DNA of 64,000 bases from Clostridium_AM sp900759715 (GCA_900759715.1 CAAEXF010000124.1:3632-67631); one strand, 5' to 3'. Shown: positions 43,047 to 52,489, numbered from the stretch's first letter. The notes: generated by a model from the letters alone, not told the origin. Made by a program: numbers and translations.

Positions 43047-43115
43047 TTTATTGAAGGAAACCAATATATGAGGATATGTAATCTTGTTATTTAATGGAAC
43101 AACTGAAAAACGAAT
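43047..43115 (+). pseudogene. Remnant of a Nif3-like gene 3' end
   Basis: 43047-43090 is about 85% identical to 45679-45723, the last codons and first downstream bases of the Nif3-like gene, but frameshifted. 43083-43115 also matches 44011-44044. This suggests duplication and decay in 43-46 kb. Confidence 0.5.
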
Positions 43116-43275
43116 ACCGTGATGTTAAATAGTATTTTCAAGAGAGGAAAGAAAACCTAAGCTATAAAAATTAGAAGTGTAAAATCAGGAAGATTTTTTA
43201 TTTATACCCTGTTACAATTAAAGAGTAAATAAAAGGTACCTTAACGAAATTTAACTTTAGGGGAGGAAATATGTT

Positions 43276-43932
43276 ATGAAAAAAATATATTTTAATCCAG
43301 GCTGTGGTTTAAGTATATACAAGCCTGAAATAGAAAATAAAATTTTAAAGTTTTTGAATGAAAATTACGGGGAGGTTACATTGCATAAAATATGCTGTCA
43401 CCATGATCCTCAAGTTGAAGCGGGCTCATTGATTATCAATGTATGCGCTGGTTGTGACAGGCGTTTTAGGAGCTTATATGAAGGTGTATCAACAATTTCT
43501 TTATGGGAAGTACTTGATGGATTGGATGCATTTCAGTATCCTGACTATAAAGGTTTGAAGTTGTCGGTACACGATGCTTGTCCTGTGCGTGAAAAGCCAC
43601 AGGTACATAAAGCCGTACGTAATTTACTTAAAAAGATGAATATTGATATTGTGGAAACAAAGTTTTCCGGCACGAATTCAATATGCTGCGGAGATGATTT
43701 TTATCCTAAGATTCCCGTTGAAAAGGTTCATCAGAAAATGAAGGAACGAGCAGACTCGATGCCTTGCGATGAGGTTTGTGTATATTGTATTTCCTGTATC
43801 AAATCAATGCATATTGGCGGCAAAACACCTAGACATTTGATTGATCTTTTAATGAGCGAAACAACTGAACCACAAATATACGATACCGTGAAATGGCATG
43901 AACAATTACAAGAATATATTGATAAGCATTAA
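43276..43932 (+). CDS. CCG-domain Fe-S protein (heterodisulfide-reductase-like)
   Basis: A 218-residue protein with two copies of the CCG cluster domain known from heterodisulfide reductase subunit B and related oxidoreductases. First copy: YFNPGCGL, HKICCHHDP, VCAGCDRRF. Second copy: VHDACPVREKPQV, NSICCGDDF, CVYCISCI. Such domains hold a noncubane [4Fe-4S] cluster or zinc. No membrane segment. Stand-alone proteins of this type are common in anaerobes, often annotated only as Fe-S binding; an electron-transfer or thiol-disulfide role is likely. GGGGAGG precedes the ATG. Confidence 0.8.
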   Translation: MKKIYFNPGCGLSIYKPEIENKILKFLNENYGEVTLHKICCHHDPQVEAGSLIINVCAGCDRRFRSLYEGVSTISLWEVLDGLDAFQYPDYKGLKLSVHDACPVREKPQVHKAVRNLLKKMNIDIVETKFSGTNSICCGDDFYPKIPVEKVHQKMKERADSMPCDEVCVYCISCIKSMHIGGKTPRHLIDLLMSETTEPQIYDTVKWHEQLQEYIDKH

Positions 43933-44010
43933 GATATAATCATTATAACCAGTGAAGAAAAATTAAAAGTAAAGCTAATGAGGATAACCTTTACTAACTT
44001 AATATACATC

Positions 44011-44044
44011 CTTATTATTTAATGTAACAACTGAAAAAACGAAC
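44011..44044 (+). repeat. Short duplicate of 43083-43115
   Basis: CTTATTATTTAATGTAACAA and the following 14 bases repeat 43083-43115 with three differences. The rest of the gap 43933-44209 has no reading frame. Confidence 0.55.
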
Positions 44045-44209
44045 AATTTGTAAAAGCATCGTATTATTCAAAAATGAACTAAATTTTACGGTGTTTTTAC
44101 GTCGTATTTCAATTATAATTTCTATGTATTTAATTCCTTTATTTGTATTAGAAAATTTTATATAATTAGATTACTTGTTAACTAAGCTATACATTCGGAG
44201 GTGAAAATA

Positions 44210-44785
44210 ATGAATTTTAATGAAATGAATATTTCAACAGAAAGATTAGTATTAAGGGGTATTAGAATTTCTGATGCAGAGTCGATCTTTAAATACCGTT
44301 CAAATCCACAGATATATAAATTTCAAGGCTGGAGACCACAAACCATCGAAGAAGTAAAAGAATTTATTTGTGAAAAAGTTGCTAAAATCCCCAATATACC
44401 AGATACTTGGTATCAACTTGGAATTTTGCTTAAGGAAACTGATGAGTTAATAGGGGATATAGGAATTCATTTTATAGACTCAGATAACTTGCAGGTAGAA
44501 CTAGGATTTACACTATCTTTAGATCATCAATGTAAAGGATATGCTACTGAAGCTATTACTGGTGTAATAAATTACTTATTTAATAATTTAAAAAAACATA
44601 GAATAATTGCTTCAGTTGATCCTAGAAATACAAAATCCATAGCATTGCTTGAAAGAATTCAAATGAGAAAAGAGGCACATTTTAAAAAAAGCTTTTGGTT
44701 TGATAATGAATGGGCAGATGATATAGTCTATGCAATTTTAAGAGAAGAGTGGATTAATCAAAAATCAAAGAGTAATAATAAATAA
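44210..44785 (+). CDS. GNAT family N-acetyltransferase (RimJ/RimL type)
   Basis: A 191-residue acetyltransferase. ATG 44210 is preferred because GGAGGTG lies 6 nt before it; a GTG at 44201 would fall within that site. ISTERLVLRGIRISDAESIF is the standard N-terminal pattern; VELGFTLSLDHQCKGYATEA contains the acetyl-CoA loop and IASVDPRNTKSIALLERIQM the C-terminal part. It probably acetylates a protein N-terminus or small amine. Single gene. Confidence 0.85.
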   Translation: MNFNEMNISTERLVLRGIRISDAESIFKYRSNPQIYKFQGWRPQTIEEVKEFICEKVAKIPNIPDTWYQLGILLKETDELIGDIGIHFIDSDNLQVELGFTLSLDHQCKGYATEAITGVINYLFNNLKKHRIIASVDPRNTKSIALLERIQMRKEAHFKKSFWFDNEWADDIVYAILREEWINQKSKSNNK

Positions 44786-44862
44786 GATGTAAAATTCTAT
44801 TTTAATAAAAAATTAGTTTTTCATAATAAATATGGACAAACTATATGATGGAGGGGAGTTAT

Positions 44863-45714
44863 ATGAAGTCTGTTGAGTTGTATAATTGCTTAGAAAGAGA
44901 TTTTATTCTAAAAGGATTGAAAGATGACTGGGCAAGACACATGGGTGAATTAGATGATTATATTTCAGTGAATTTTAAAGAAAGAAGTATGGGGTTGGTA
45001 TGTGACTTTGCAAATGAAATTAATAAAGTCTATTCAGCTGTGTTTCCAACTGAAAAAATTATGCAGAAGATTATTGATGATGGTGTAACGGATGCTATGT
45101 TATTTTTACACCATCCTTCGATTTGGGATATTAGAAGAGCACCAAAAACATTTTATCAAATGGATAGAGGGTTATTAGAAAAGTTTAGAGAGAATAGAAT
45201 ATCTATATATAATTTGCATACGCCACTAGATAACTTCAGTGAATACTCAACAAGCAAAACTTTGGCTGATGCGTTAAATATAGAAATTGAAAAAACCTTT
45301 GCTGAATATTATGGAGGTTTATGCGGTGTTATTGGAGAAACCAAATGCAAAAATATGGAGGAATTGCATGATAAGTTTTCAGAAGTAGTAGGCCATGATA
45401 CAAGACTCTATCTATATGGAGATAACAATATAAAGAATGGAAGAGTAGCTATTGTAGCCGGTGGCGGTAATGATGTAGATATTGTTTCTGAAATGATTAA
45501 GAACAAAGTTAATGTTCTTATCACAGGAATTTCAGCAAATAATGAATATTCTGCAGAGGTTCATGAACTGGAACAAAAAAATTGTATTAATGTTTTAGGA
45601 GGCACCCATTACTCTACTGAGAAATTTGCCTGTCAAAAAATGTGTGTCTATTTTGAAAAGCTTGGTCTTGTTTCTACCTTTATTAAGGGGGAACCAGTAT
45701 ATGAGGATATGTAA
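44863..45714 (+). CDS. Nif3-like dinuclear metal centre protein (DUF34)
   Basis: A 283-residue member of the Nif3/YbgI (DUF34) family. ATG 44863 follows GGAGGGGAG; the ATG at 44845 is upstream of that site. Metal ligands: LFLHHPSIWD (His-His), IYNLHTPLDNF (His, Asp), and C-terminal GGTHYSTEKFA (His, Glu). Also AIVAGGGNDVD. The family forms hexameric rings with two metals per subunit; proposed roles include metal-ion insertion and GTP cyclohydrolase I-type chemistry, none settled. The member here is longer at the N-terminus than YbgI. A decayed copy of its 3' end is at 43047. Confidence 0.85.
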   Translation: MKSVELYNCLERDFILKGLKDDWARHMGELDDYISVNFKERSMGLVCDFANEINKVYSAVFPTEKIMQKIIDDGVTDAMLFLHHPSIWDIRRAPKTFYQMDRGLLEKFRENRISIYNLHTPLDNFSEYSTSKTLADALNIEIEKTFAEYYGGLCGVIGETKCKNMEELHDKFSEVVGHDTRLYLYGDNNIKNGRVAIVAGGGNDVDIVSEMIKNKVNVLITGISANNEYSAEVHELEQKNCINVLGGTHYSTEKFACQKMCVYFEKLGLVSTFIKGEPVYEDM

Positions 45715-45850
45715 GTTTGTTATATTGTGATGTGTGAGTATGCTATAATAATATTATTATATGATTGGTAATGTTGTTAATTTTATTATGTTACATTTTT
45801 CTTTTAGTATGATGTAGAATCAAAATTGGTAGGAGTTAGGAGTTGAGAAA

Positions 45851-46273
45851 ATGATTCAATCAATTGTCCACATAGCTATAGTTGTGAAAGATTATGATGA
45901 GGCAATAGAATTTTATACAAAGAAGCTTAATTTTGAATTAATTGAAGATACTTATCAGCCTGAACAAGACAAACGGTGGGTAATAGTATCTCCACCTGGA
46001 TCAGTTGGAACTACAATATTACTTGCAAGAGCATCTAAACCTGAACAAGAATCATTTATAGGTAATCAGACAGGCGGAAGAGTTTTTTTATTTTTAAACA
46101 CTGATGATTTTTGGAGAGACTATAATGAAATGATTTCAAAGGGAATAGAATTTGTAAGAGAGCCAAAAGAACAATCCTATGGAATGGTTGCGGTATTTAA
46201 GGATTTATATGGAAACCTATGGGACTTACTACAGTTGAAAGAGGATCATCCAATTTCAAAACGAATTAAGTAA
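45851..46273 (+). CDS. VOC family (glyoxalase-fold) protein
   Basis: A 140-residue single-domain vicinal-oxygen-chelate protein. IVHIAIVVKDYDEAIEFYTK (first metal His) and the second half FVREPKEQSYGMVAVFKDLY ending in GNLWDLLQ define two beta-alpha-beta-beta-beta repeats. The metal set His/Glu is only partly visible, and the substrate is unknown: glyoxalase, dioxygenase or antibiotic-binding functions all occur in the family. AGGAG sites lie upstream of the ATG. Convergent with the HxlR gene. Confidence 0.85.
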   Translation: MIQSIVHIAIVVKDYDEAIEFYTKKLNFELIEDTYQPEQDKRWVIVSPPGSVGTTILLARASKPEQESFIGNQTGGRVFLFLNTDDFWRDYNEMISKGIEFVREPKEQSYGMVAVFKDLYGNLWDLLQLKEDHPISKRIK

Positions 46274-46294
46274 CTGACTCTATAAATGTCATCC

Positions 46295-46334
46295 AAGTGT
46301 TAATTCTATATTATTTAGAATTAACACTATTTTT
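46295..46334 (+). terminator. Terminator overlapping the 3' end of hxlR-type gene
   Basis: AGTGTTAATTCT pairs perfectly with AGAATTAACACT, then ATTTTTC. The 3' arm covers the last codons of the minus-strand gene ending at 46311. Confidence 0.8.
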
Positions 46335-46658
46335 CATTTTCTTTCCCCAACCAGCGAGTGTTTTAAGAGCTGGAATAAGTTCTTCTCCATTGTCAGTTAA
46401 TGAATACTCAACTCTCGGTGGTATCTCCATAAATTGCTTTCGATTTATGATACCATCTAATTCAAGCTCCTTTAGTGATTGAGTTAGCATCATGTTGGTA
46501 ATTCCATCAATATTTCTTTTTAACTCATTATATCTCATAGTTCCATTTTTACTTAACGCCCAAATTATAGGTAATCTCCACTTTCCACCGATAATGTTTA
46601 AAGCAAATGTTAATGGACAGTTGTCAAAGTTATTTTTATATAGAGTTTGATCACTCAT
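46311..46658 (-). CDS. HxlR family transcriptional regulator
   Basis: A 115-residue winged-helix regulator. Start at 46658 (MSDQTLYKNNFDNCPLTF) chosen because the family begins shortly before the NCP motif; the frame from 46709 adds 17 unlikely residues. LNIIGGKWRLPIIWALSK, MRYNELKRNIDGITNMMLTQ and LKELELDGIINRKQ are the HxlR hallmarks. The N-terminal Cys may sense electrophiles, as in HypR/YodB relatives. It is divergent from the GNAT gene at 46803, which it may regulate (inference). Confidence 0.9.
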   Translation of the reverse strand: MSDQTLYKNNFDNCPLTFALNIIGGKWRLPIIWALSKNGTMRYNELKRNIDGITNMMLTQSLKELELDGIINRKQFMEIPPRVEYSLTDNGEELIPALKTLAGWGKKMKNSVNSK

Positions 46659-46802
46659 AAAATCGCCCCAATACTCAGTTTTTACTTCCTTAAACAGAAA
46701 ATAGTGCATACTTGTTACTATACTTGTAACTGATATAATTATATCTAATCTGATTCATCAATCAAACATGTTTTTAATTTATTTTTAGAAAGGAAGATTA
46801 AT

Positions 46803-47345
46803 ATGAGTTTTCATTATGAGGTTATTTCTGAAGATAATATTATCTATATTAAGGATTTATGTAATGAATTAATGGCTTATCAAAAGTCTAAGGCATATAT
46901 CCGTCCTGAGTTCTTTGATGACATGTGTTTTGAAACTAGAATGATTCCATCTGTCAAGAGTGCTAAAGCTAACTACATAATAGTAGCAAAAGATGATGAT
47001 GAAATTGTTGGATATGCCTATAGTACAATTGCACCAAAGGAGATATATTCTGATGATTTTGCTACTTTAAAATGTCATGCCTTCTTTGACTTTAATTCTG
47101 TAAAAAGTGATGACGTGGGTTGTCTTTCTCAGTTTTATATAAAAGAGGATTATCGCAATGCTGGCATTGGTACAGTTTTGTTTAAAAAGTCTATGGATTG
47201 GTTAAATTCATTTAAATCAATAAGTGATTTGTTTATCTTTGTATCAAACGGAAACGATAATGCGCTAAAATTCTATGAAGGTAAAGGCTTCAAAATAAGT
47301 CACCAGATACTGGATGGATTTATTACAGTATTAAGGAATACTTAA
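46803..47345 (+). CDS. GNAT family N-acetyltransferase
   Basis: A 180-residue acetyltransferase. YIIVAKDDDEIVGYAYSTIA leads to SQFYIKEDYRNAGIGTVLF with the R-x-x-G-I-G acetyl-CoA loop, and NDNALKFYEGKGF closes the fold. The substrate is unknown. AAAGGAAG precedes the ATG. Divergent from the HxlR regulator with about 145 bp between starts. Strong terminator at 47371. Confidence 0.85.
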   Translation: MSFHYEVISEDNIIYIKDLCNELMAYQKSKAYIRPEFFDDMCFETRMIPSVKSAKANYIIVAKDDDEIVGYAYSTIAPKEIYSDDFATLKCHAFFDFNSVKSDDVGCLSQFYIKEDYRNAGIGTVLFKKSMDWLNSFKSISDLFIFVSNGNDNALKFYEGKGFKISHQILDGFITVLRNT

Positions 47346-47370
47346 AGGATGAATAAATCGTTATGGATTA

Positions 47371-47428
47371 CCTCTTTCAAGTAGTATAGCCGCCATTTTT
47401 GACTATACTACTTGAAAGGGGTAATTTT
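47371..47428 (+). terminator. Long perfect hairpin terminator
   Basis: CCTCTTTCAAGTAGTATAG pairs (one G-T wobble) with 47403-47421 over 13 nt, followed by TAATTTTTATG. Confidence 0.8.
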
Positions 47429-47478
47429 TATGTCAGTCTAACCCTTTTAGTGTACTGCATGTATTTGAAAATCTATTT

Positions 47479-47515
47479 ATATCTTGACAAACGATTATAT
47501 CGTACATTAAGATAT
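47479..47515 (+). promoter_or_regulatory. 37-bp two-part dyad on the marR promoter
   Basis: ATATCTT (47479-47485) and AAGATAT (47509-47515) flank ACGAT-TAT-ATCGT (47491-47503); both dyads share the centre 47497. TTGACA (47484-47489) and the -10 TTAAGA (47507-47512) lie inside, so a bound dimer would block RNA polymerase. Confidence 0.8.
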
Positions 47516-47532
47516 AGATAGAGGTGATTATT

Positions 47533-47958
47533 ATGGAACTAGAAAATAGTATTAAAATAATTAATGAACAATGGACGGATATTTACTATCTGCTACATAA
47601 TGTAGATAAAGAAAACTTGACTCACCAAGCAATTCGATTGTTACAATATATTGATAAAAATAAAGAGGCAACTATTGGAGATTTAGCAAGACATATAGAT
47701 ACATCCTCAAATACAGCTTCTGAACACATTAAAAGACTAATAAAGAAGGGTTTCGTTACTAAGCAAAGAAGTGAAGTAGATGAAAGAAAAACTATAGTTA
47801 AAATAACTGAAGAAGGTAAATATAAGCTGTATCAACATACAAAATTGGATGAGACTAAATTAAAGAAAATTTTTGAATCTCTTAGTAACTCCGAATTGGA
47901 AATAATACAGAAGGCATTTTTGATATTTAGCGAGGAGGCGAAAAAGTGTTTACGATAG
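47533..47958 (+). CDS. MarR family transcriptional regulator
   Basis: A 141-residue winged-helix dimer-type regulator; ATG 47533 has GAGGTG upstream. QAIRLLQYIDKNKEATIGDL, TSSNTASEHIKRLIKKGFVT and the wing SEVDERKTIVKITEEGK are diagnostic; long terminal helices (about 1-30 and 110-141) provide dimerisation. It probably represses itself and the overlapping DUF3147 gene through the dyad at 47479-47515. The ligand is unknown. Confidence 0.92.
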   Translation: MELENSIKIINEQWTDIYYLLHNVDKENLTHQAIRLLQYIDKNKEATIGDLARHIDTSSNTASEHIKRLIKKGFVTKQRSEVDERKTIVKITEEGKYKLYQHTKLDETKLKKIFESLSNSELEIIQKAFLIFSEEAKKCLR

Positions 47959-48275
47959 TAAAAGTTTTGATTTCAGCGGTAATAATTGGAGTAGTAACAG
48001 AAATAGCAAAGAGATCTCCGGCGTATGGAGGAATTATTGCGGCATTGCCACTAGTTAGTTTGTTAAGTTTAATTTGGATTTCCATACAAGGTGAACAAAC
48101 GCAAAATCTTAGCAAATTCGTATTTGGTGTTTTAAAAGGATTTCCAGCAACAATAATATTGCTATTGATTGTAGCAATGTCATTAAGAGCTTATATATCA
48201 TTAACTTTATCAATTGTCTTAGGAATTTGTGGTTGGGGAATTTTTTTGGTTATCCAAAATTCTGTATTTAATTAG
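47946..48275 (+). CDS. DUF3147 small membrane protein
   Basis: A 109-residue integral membrane protein with three to four helices (VKVLISAVIIGVVTEIA, GIIAALPLVSLLSLIWISI, ATIILLLIVAMSLRAYISL, IVLGICGWGIFLVI). The SPAYGGIIAALPLVSLL region matches DUF3147. It starts with GTG inside the marR end (overlap 13 nt) behind GGAGG, so the two are translationally coupled. A transport or membrane stress function controlled by the MarR protein is plausible, but the family is uncharacterised. Confidence 0.8.
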   Translation: MFTIVKVLISAVIIGVVTEIAKRSPAYGGIIAALPLVSLLSLIWISIQGEQTQNLSKFVFGVLKGFPATIILLLIVAMSLRAYISLTLSIVLGICGWGIFLVIQNSVFN

Positions 48276-48352
48276 ATGATTAGCAAGGCATACCTAAGGT
48301 CTGACAATGATCCTCTAGGGTCATTAACAAATTGTTTTGCTAGAAATAAAAT

Positions 48353-48393
48353 AAACATACTCATCTTTACCTTTAATGAGTATGTTTATATAT
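48353..48393 (+). terminator. Terminator of the marR operon
   Basis: AAACATACTCAT pairs perfectly with ATGAGTATGTTT over 11 nt; the trailing tract (ATATATT) is weak. Confidence 0.6.
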
Positions 48394-48474
48394 TAATGAT
48401 TAAAAATCTTTGCTATACTATCTTTCTTCCCCAAAATATGCTGTTTCAAGTGCATTAGGTGGTAGAACTCAATA

Positions 48475-50555
48475 TTAAACTATAAATTTTTGTAATTTAC
48501 TTTCCAACTCTTTAATTAAATTACTCAATTTTAAAGATTCAACTTCTAAAGCATCTGTTAACGAGAGCTGTTCTTCTTCTGAAGCTAGTACTTCTTGGGT
48601 TGAAGCAACTGTTTCTTGAGAACCAGCGAGTATATCTGACATCATATCAATTATGAAATTCTTCTTTTCGTTTACGTTATTATGATATCTCTTTAATTCT
48701 TCAAGTTTTTCTATCATTACAACCAATGATTCATTCATCTCATTTAATATATCATTAGTTTTTGATACAGATGTACCTTGACTTTCAGATAATGTTTTAG
48801 AATTTGAAGCTGCTTTTAGTGCAAGGCTTGATTTATTTTGTATATTATTAATTAAAGTTTTTATATTTCCTGCTGCATTTGCTGATTGTTCAGATAGCAT
48901 TTTAACTTCTCCAGCTACAACCGCAAATCCCTTTCCTGCTTCTCCAGCTCTTGCAGCTTCTATAGATGCATTTAAAGATAGTAAACTAGTTTGTGATGCA
49001 ATATCTTCAATAGTTTTTGTAATATTACCTATTTCATCTGACATTTGGTTCATTTCTTCAACTAGCTTGTTAACATCTTCTGCTGCTTTCTCACTTTCTG
49101 AAGTTTGAGACATTAATACGCTTATAATTTCAAGCATATTTTTTCTCAATAAATTCACTTCAGAAGATAGTTCCGTCATTTTTTCTGTATATTCTACTGC
49201 ATTTTTTATATTATCTGAAAGATTATTTATTTCATCAACTCCATTTTGAATGCTTTTAGATTGATGGTCTACACCACTAGCTATTTGTTCCATTGCCAGA
49301 TTTATAGAGGTGGCAGACTGCTTCGTGTTAGAAATATTATTAGTTAACTCATTAAATAAATTAAAAACACTTGAGGCAACTGTTTTATTACTGGAAATTA
49401 ATTTACTCATATCTTCCTGCATTTTTTCTAAAGCTCTAACTATAATGCCAACTTCATCTTTTCTATGGTTATATGTAAAAGAATATTCTTTAGTTAAATC
49501 CCCTTTTCCTATGCATTCTATATGTTGCGTAATAACATGTAAAGGTTTAGTAAATCTATTTGCTAATACATTAACAAGTATGGCAGCAATAATTAATATA
49601 ACAAAGGAAACCACGAAAATAATATTTCTAATATTATTAGCTGAACTTAGAACTTCATTTTTATCAATAAAACATATAAAATTCCAATTTAATTCAGTAT
49701 TTGAAGTAGGAATTATTTTAACAACATATTTTTTGCCATCTTTCAACTTAGTTTCAAAAGATTTGTTTGAAAGATTCTTTGCATCTGATAGCTGCTAACA
49801 TTTAAATCTTTTATTGATTTAGAAACTAAGTTGTTATCTTTAGGATCGCATAAAATTGTTCCTTTATTATCCGTAAGAACTACATAACCATTATTACCTA
49901 TTTTAATATTTTTAATAGTATCTGATAAATCTTTTAGTTCTAAGTCTAGTCCTAAAACTCCTCCTAAATTTCCTGCATTATCTTTATAAGATGAAACCAC
50001 ACTTAATACTACTGAACTACTCCCCAATACAGTATAGGCATCAGTTACCACAGCTTTTCCATTACTGTTTACGGCTTGCTTGTACCAAGGACGAACTCTT
50101 GGATCATATTTTTCATCTGTGATTGCTGGAAAACGTATATATCCTCCATTTTTTTCAGTCCCTGCAAATAAACATCCAGTCCCTGGGTGAGTATTGTAAT
50201 ACCCCTCAAAGCTTTCATATATTTCTTTTTCTTGTGGAGAAAAGTTTTCCCAATCCATCTTCATTTGGCCGGTATTATCTTTATAAGAGGCTATATTGGT
50301 ATCAGCATTAATTAAAATTTTGTTTTTTGATATTTGTTCTATGTTTTTCTTAGTAATATTAATTTTAGCAATTAATTCTTTTTCTATTGAAGAAACACTT
50401 TCTTGAACTTTGTTGTAGTATTCTTCTTCACTTTGTTTAGCTACATAAAAATATACAATTCCACTTATGAATACTATTACTAAAACTATAGAAATCATAA
50501 AGTTTAGTATAAGTTTTCCTTTTAATCCTAAAGAAAAATTCGAATTTTTATCCAT
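48475..50555 (-). pseudogene. Methyl-accepting chemotaxis receptor broken by one frameshift
   Basis: Two frames make one chemoreceptor of about 690 residues. Upstream part (50555-49743, ATG after GGAGTGAC): membrane helix IVLVIVFISGIVYFYV and a dCache ligand-binding domain (YDPRVRPWYKQAV, SSYKDNAGNLGGVLGLD). Downstream part (to 48475): the rest of dCache, second helix, HAMP, and a full signalling domain with the highly conserved tip IASQTSLLSLNASIEAARAG. Near 49791-49800 the frame shifts: after DLNV the correct continuation LSDAKNLSNKSFETK lies in another frame, consistent with a single-base deletion. Internal restarts could yield a soluble signalling fragment. A sequencing error is also possible. 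Confidence 0.8.
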
Positions 50556-50665
50556 GTTGTCACTCCTATTCATGTTGTATATAAGTAATTTTACCCATTA
50601 CATCAATTAATTAATTTATATCTCATATTTACCCTCATTTGTTTTTGGCAAGTGATATGCAAAAT

Positions 50666-50717
50666 AAAGACACCCTTTTGGTGATATGTTAAATACTGAA
50701 ACCAAAAGGGTGTCTAT
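50666..50717 (-). terminator. Terminator of the cytolysin gene
   Basis: AGACACCCTTTTGGT (50668-50682) pairs perfectly with 50701-50715 over 18 nt; on the minus strand TTTATTTTG follows. Confidence 0.8.
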
Positions 50718-50722
50718 TATGG

Positions 50723-52252
50723 TTAATGGCTAATATTAGCGCTTGGATATAATGTAGTTCCTCCAATTGAAACTTTTATTTCATTTGTTAATGGAACATT
50801 ATATTCGTCAATAATTGTTCTCCACCATTCCCATGCAAGGCCTGTACATTCTCTTGCCATAACTCTTATATTTTTTGCATTAGGTGGAAGTGGTATTACT
50901 GTGGAGTAATGTGCTGTTTTGTCTTGATAGTTTCCTGACCATGTTTTATGTGTTAATATTTCTTTTCCATTTTCATCATATGAAAATTCATCCCAGGATA
51001 CTTCAAATTGAGCAACATATGCACCATAATGATCAAGAAGTATTTTACCTTTAGAATATTCTGTAGATGTAGTCTCAATATAATCTGTTTTATTATGAAC
51101 AGCAGCAACTGAATTATCCTTTAAGAAAACACTTGTATATGAAATTGGGTATGCCGGATTTTTAGGACTAAATTCCGCATTATCTTTAATTACATTTCGT
51201 ATTTCATCAAAATCTTTTGAGATAATTTTGTTATGTTCTTTTGCGTCTCCGCCTAACACTACTGCAGTAAATGAACTTTCATCAAGAATATCTTTGTATT
51301 GTGCACTAGATTTTACATTGTTATTTTTAATTAATGCTTCAAAGGCAGCTTGTACATCTTTGCTCTTGGAGGTTGTCTCTAATTTTACATAAATTGTTCT
51401 TCCATAAGCTACATTTGACACCATAACAGGTGGTGCTGAATTACTTACCCCTTTACGAGTTAATTCTTCAAAAGTAACGCTATCATCAAAAAGATCTGAT
51501 GGATTGTTAGGTAATTCTGCACTTACGGTATAAAATATTTGCTTATATGCAGCAACCATAACCTTTTTCTCTCCATTTGCTATAGCATTAAAGTCAATTC
51601 CAAGTGAGTTGTCAAGAACTTTAGCGTTAACATTAAGAGCACTTGCTATTTGAGATTTACTATGGACCATAGATTCTGAATACTGTGTTCTTGCAGGTAA
51701 AGTATGTGTTGATGAATACTTTTCATTCCAAGTAGATACTAACTCATCTACTGCTCCAGACACATTACCATATGTTGGATTTTGGACAGTTATTGTATTC
51801 TCTTTTTTCATACCTGGTAAATCTATACTGATATTTAAAGGTTTTCTTTTGCACATTAACACACTAGGTTGATTGTCAGCAAAAGAATCATTTGCAAGCT
51901 GTAATGCTCCTGGGTATGTACGATCAGTCATAGAATCAATAATTGAAATATCCACTGGTGAAGTCGTAAGTGATTTTTTATTACGTTCAACTACTATAAA
52001 TTTTCCATTTGAATTTAAGCCCTCTTTTGGAACAAAACTATCTATGTTATCACCATTTACTGCTAAGATTTGGTTTTTATTATAGTTTAAGTTTGCTATT
52101 CCAGTATCAATATCATTAACTTTGCTTGTCCTACTAGTTAAATTAGTTGTAGGTGCTTCAGCAAAACAAATAAGTGGATTTTGAATAACAAATAAACTAA
52201 CCAATAGGCCTACTAATAATTTTGTCCCCTTAAAATGCTTTATAATCTTCAA
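50723..52252 (-). CDS. Cholesterol-dependent cytolysin (thiol-activated)
   Basis: A 509-residue pore-forming toxin. TTG start at 52252, 5 nt after AAGGAGGGG; the longer frame begins before that site. Signal peptide about 1-32 (LLVGLLVSLFVIQNPLICFA). Domain landmarks of the family: NYNKNQILAVNGDNI, TYPGALQLAND, VAYGRTIYVKLETTS (core strand), and in domain 4 the undecapeptide ECTGLAWEWWR (residues 468-478), identical to the consensus, plus the cholesterol-recognition Thr-Leu pair (Thr500-Leu501). Secreted monomers bind cholesterol membranes and assemble large pores. Its own strong promoter (52277-52305) and terminator make it a single transcription unit; no regulator or accessory gene is adjacent. 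Confidence 0.95.
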   Translation of the reverse strand: MKIIKHFKGTKLLVGLLVSLFVIQNPLICFAEAPTTNLTSRTSKVNDIDTGIANLNYNKNQILAVNGDNIDSFVPKEGLNSNGKFIVVERNKKSLTTSPVDISIIDSMTDRTYPGALQLANDSFADNQPSVLMCKRKPLNISIDLPGMKKENTITVQNPTYGNVSGAVDELVSTWNEKYSSTHTLPARTQYSESMVHSKSQIASALNVNAKVLDNSLGIDFNAIANGEKKVMVAAYKQIFYTVSAELPNNPSDLFDDSVTFEELTRKGVSNSAPPVMVSNVAYGRTIYVKLETTSKSKDVQAAFEALIKNNNVKSSAQYKDILDESSFTAVVLGGDAKEHNKIISKDFDEIRNVIKDNAEFSPKNPAYPISYTSVFLKDNSVAAVHNKTDYIETTSTEYSKGKILLDHYGAYVAQFEVSWDEFSYDENGKEILTHKTWSGNYQDKTAHYSTVIPLPPNAKNIRVMARECTGLAWEWWRTIIDEYNVPLTNEIKVSIGGTTLYPSANISH

Positions 52253-52276
52253 GAAATCCCCTCCTTTTTTAAACAA

Positions 52277-52305
52277 ATTATACCATAACTTTCCATAGAA
52301 GTCAA
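52277..52305 (-). promoter_or_regulatory. Promoter of the cytolysin gene
   Basis: On the minus strand TTGACT, 17-nt spacer, TATAAT (52277-52282): a near-consensus sigma-A promoter about 25 bp before the start codon. Confidence 0.85.
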
Positions 52306-52489
52306 TTCAAGTTGATAAATATTTAACTAAATTAAAATTTGTATTATATTTTAGTGATAAGCGTATTTGCTTATAGATGGCGAGGTACAGTTAAATAAAT
52401 AATGAAATAAGAGGAGCTAGAGTAGCTGCAATAACATCTCTATAGTGACGTTTATATACTAATTATGTAGTTTTAGCCATAAAAGTAAA

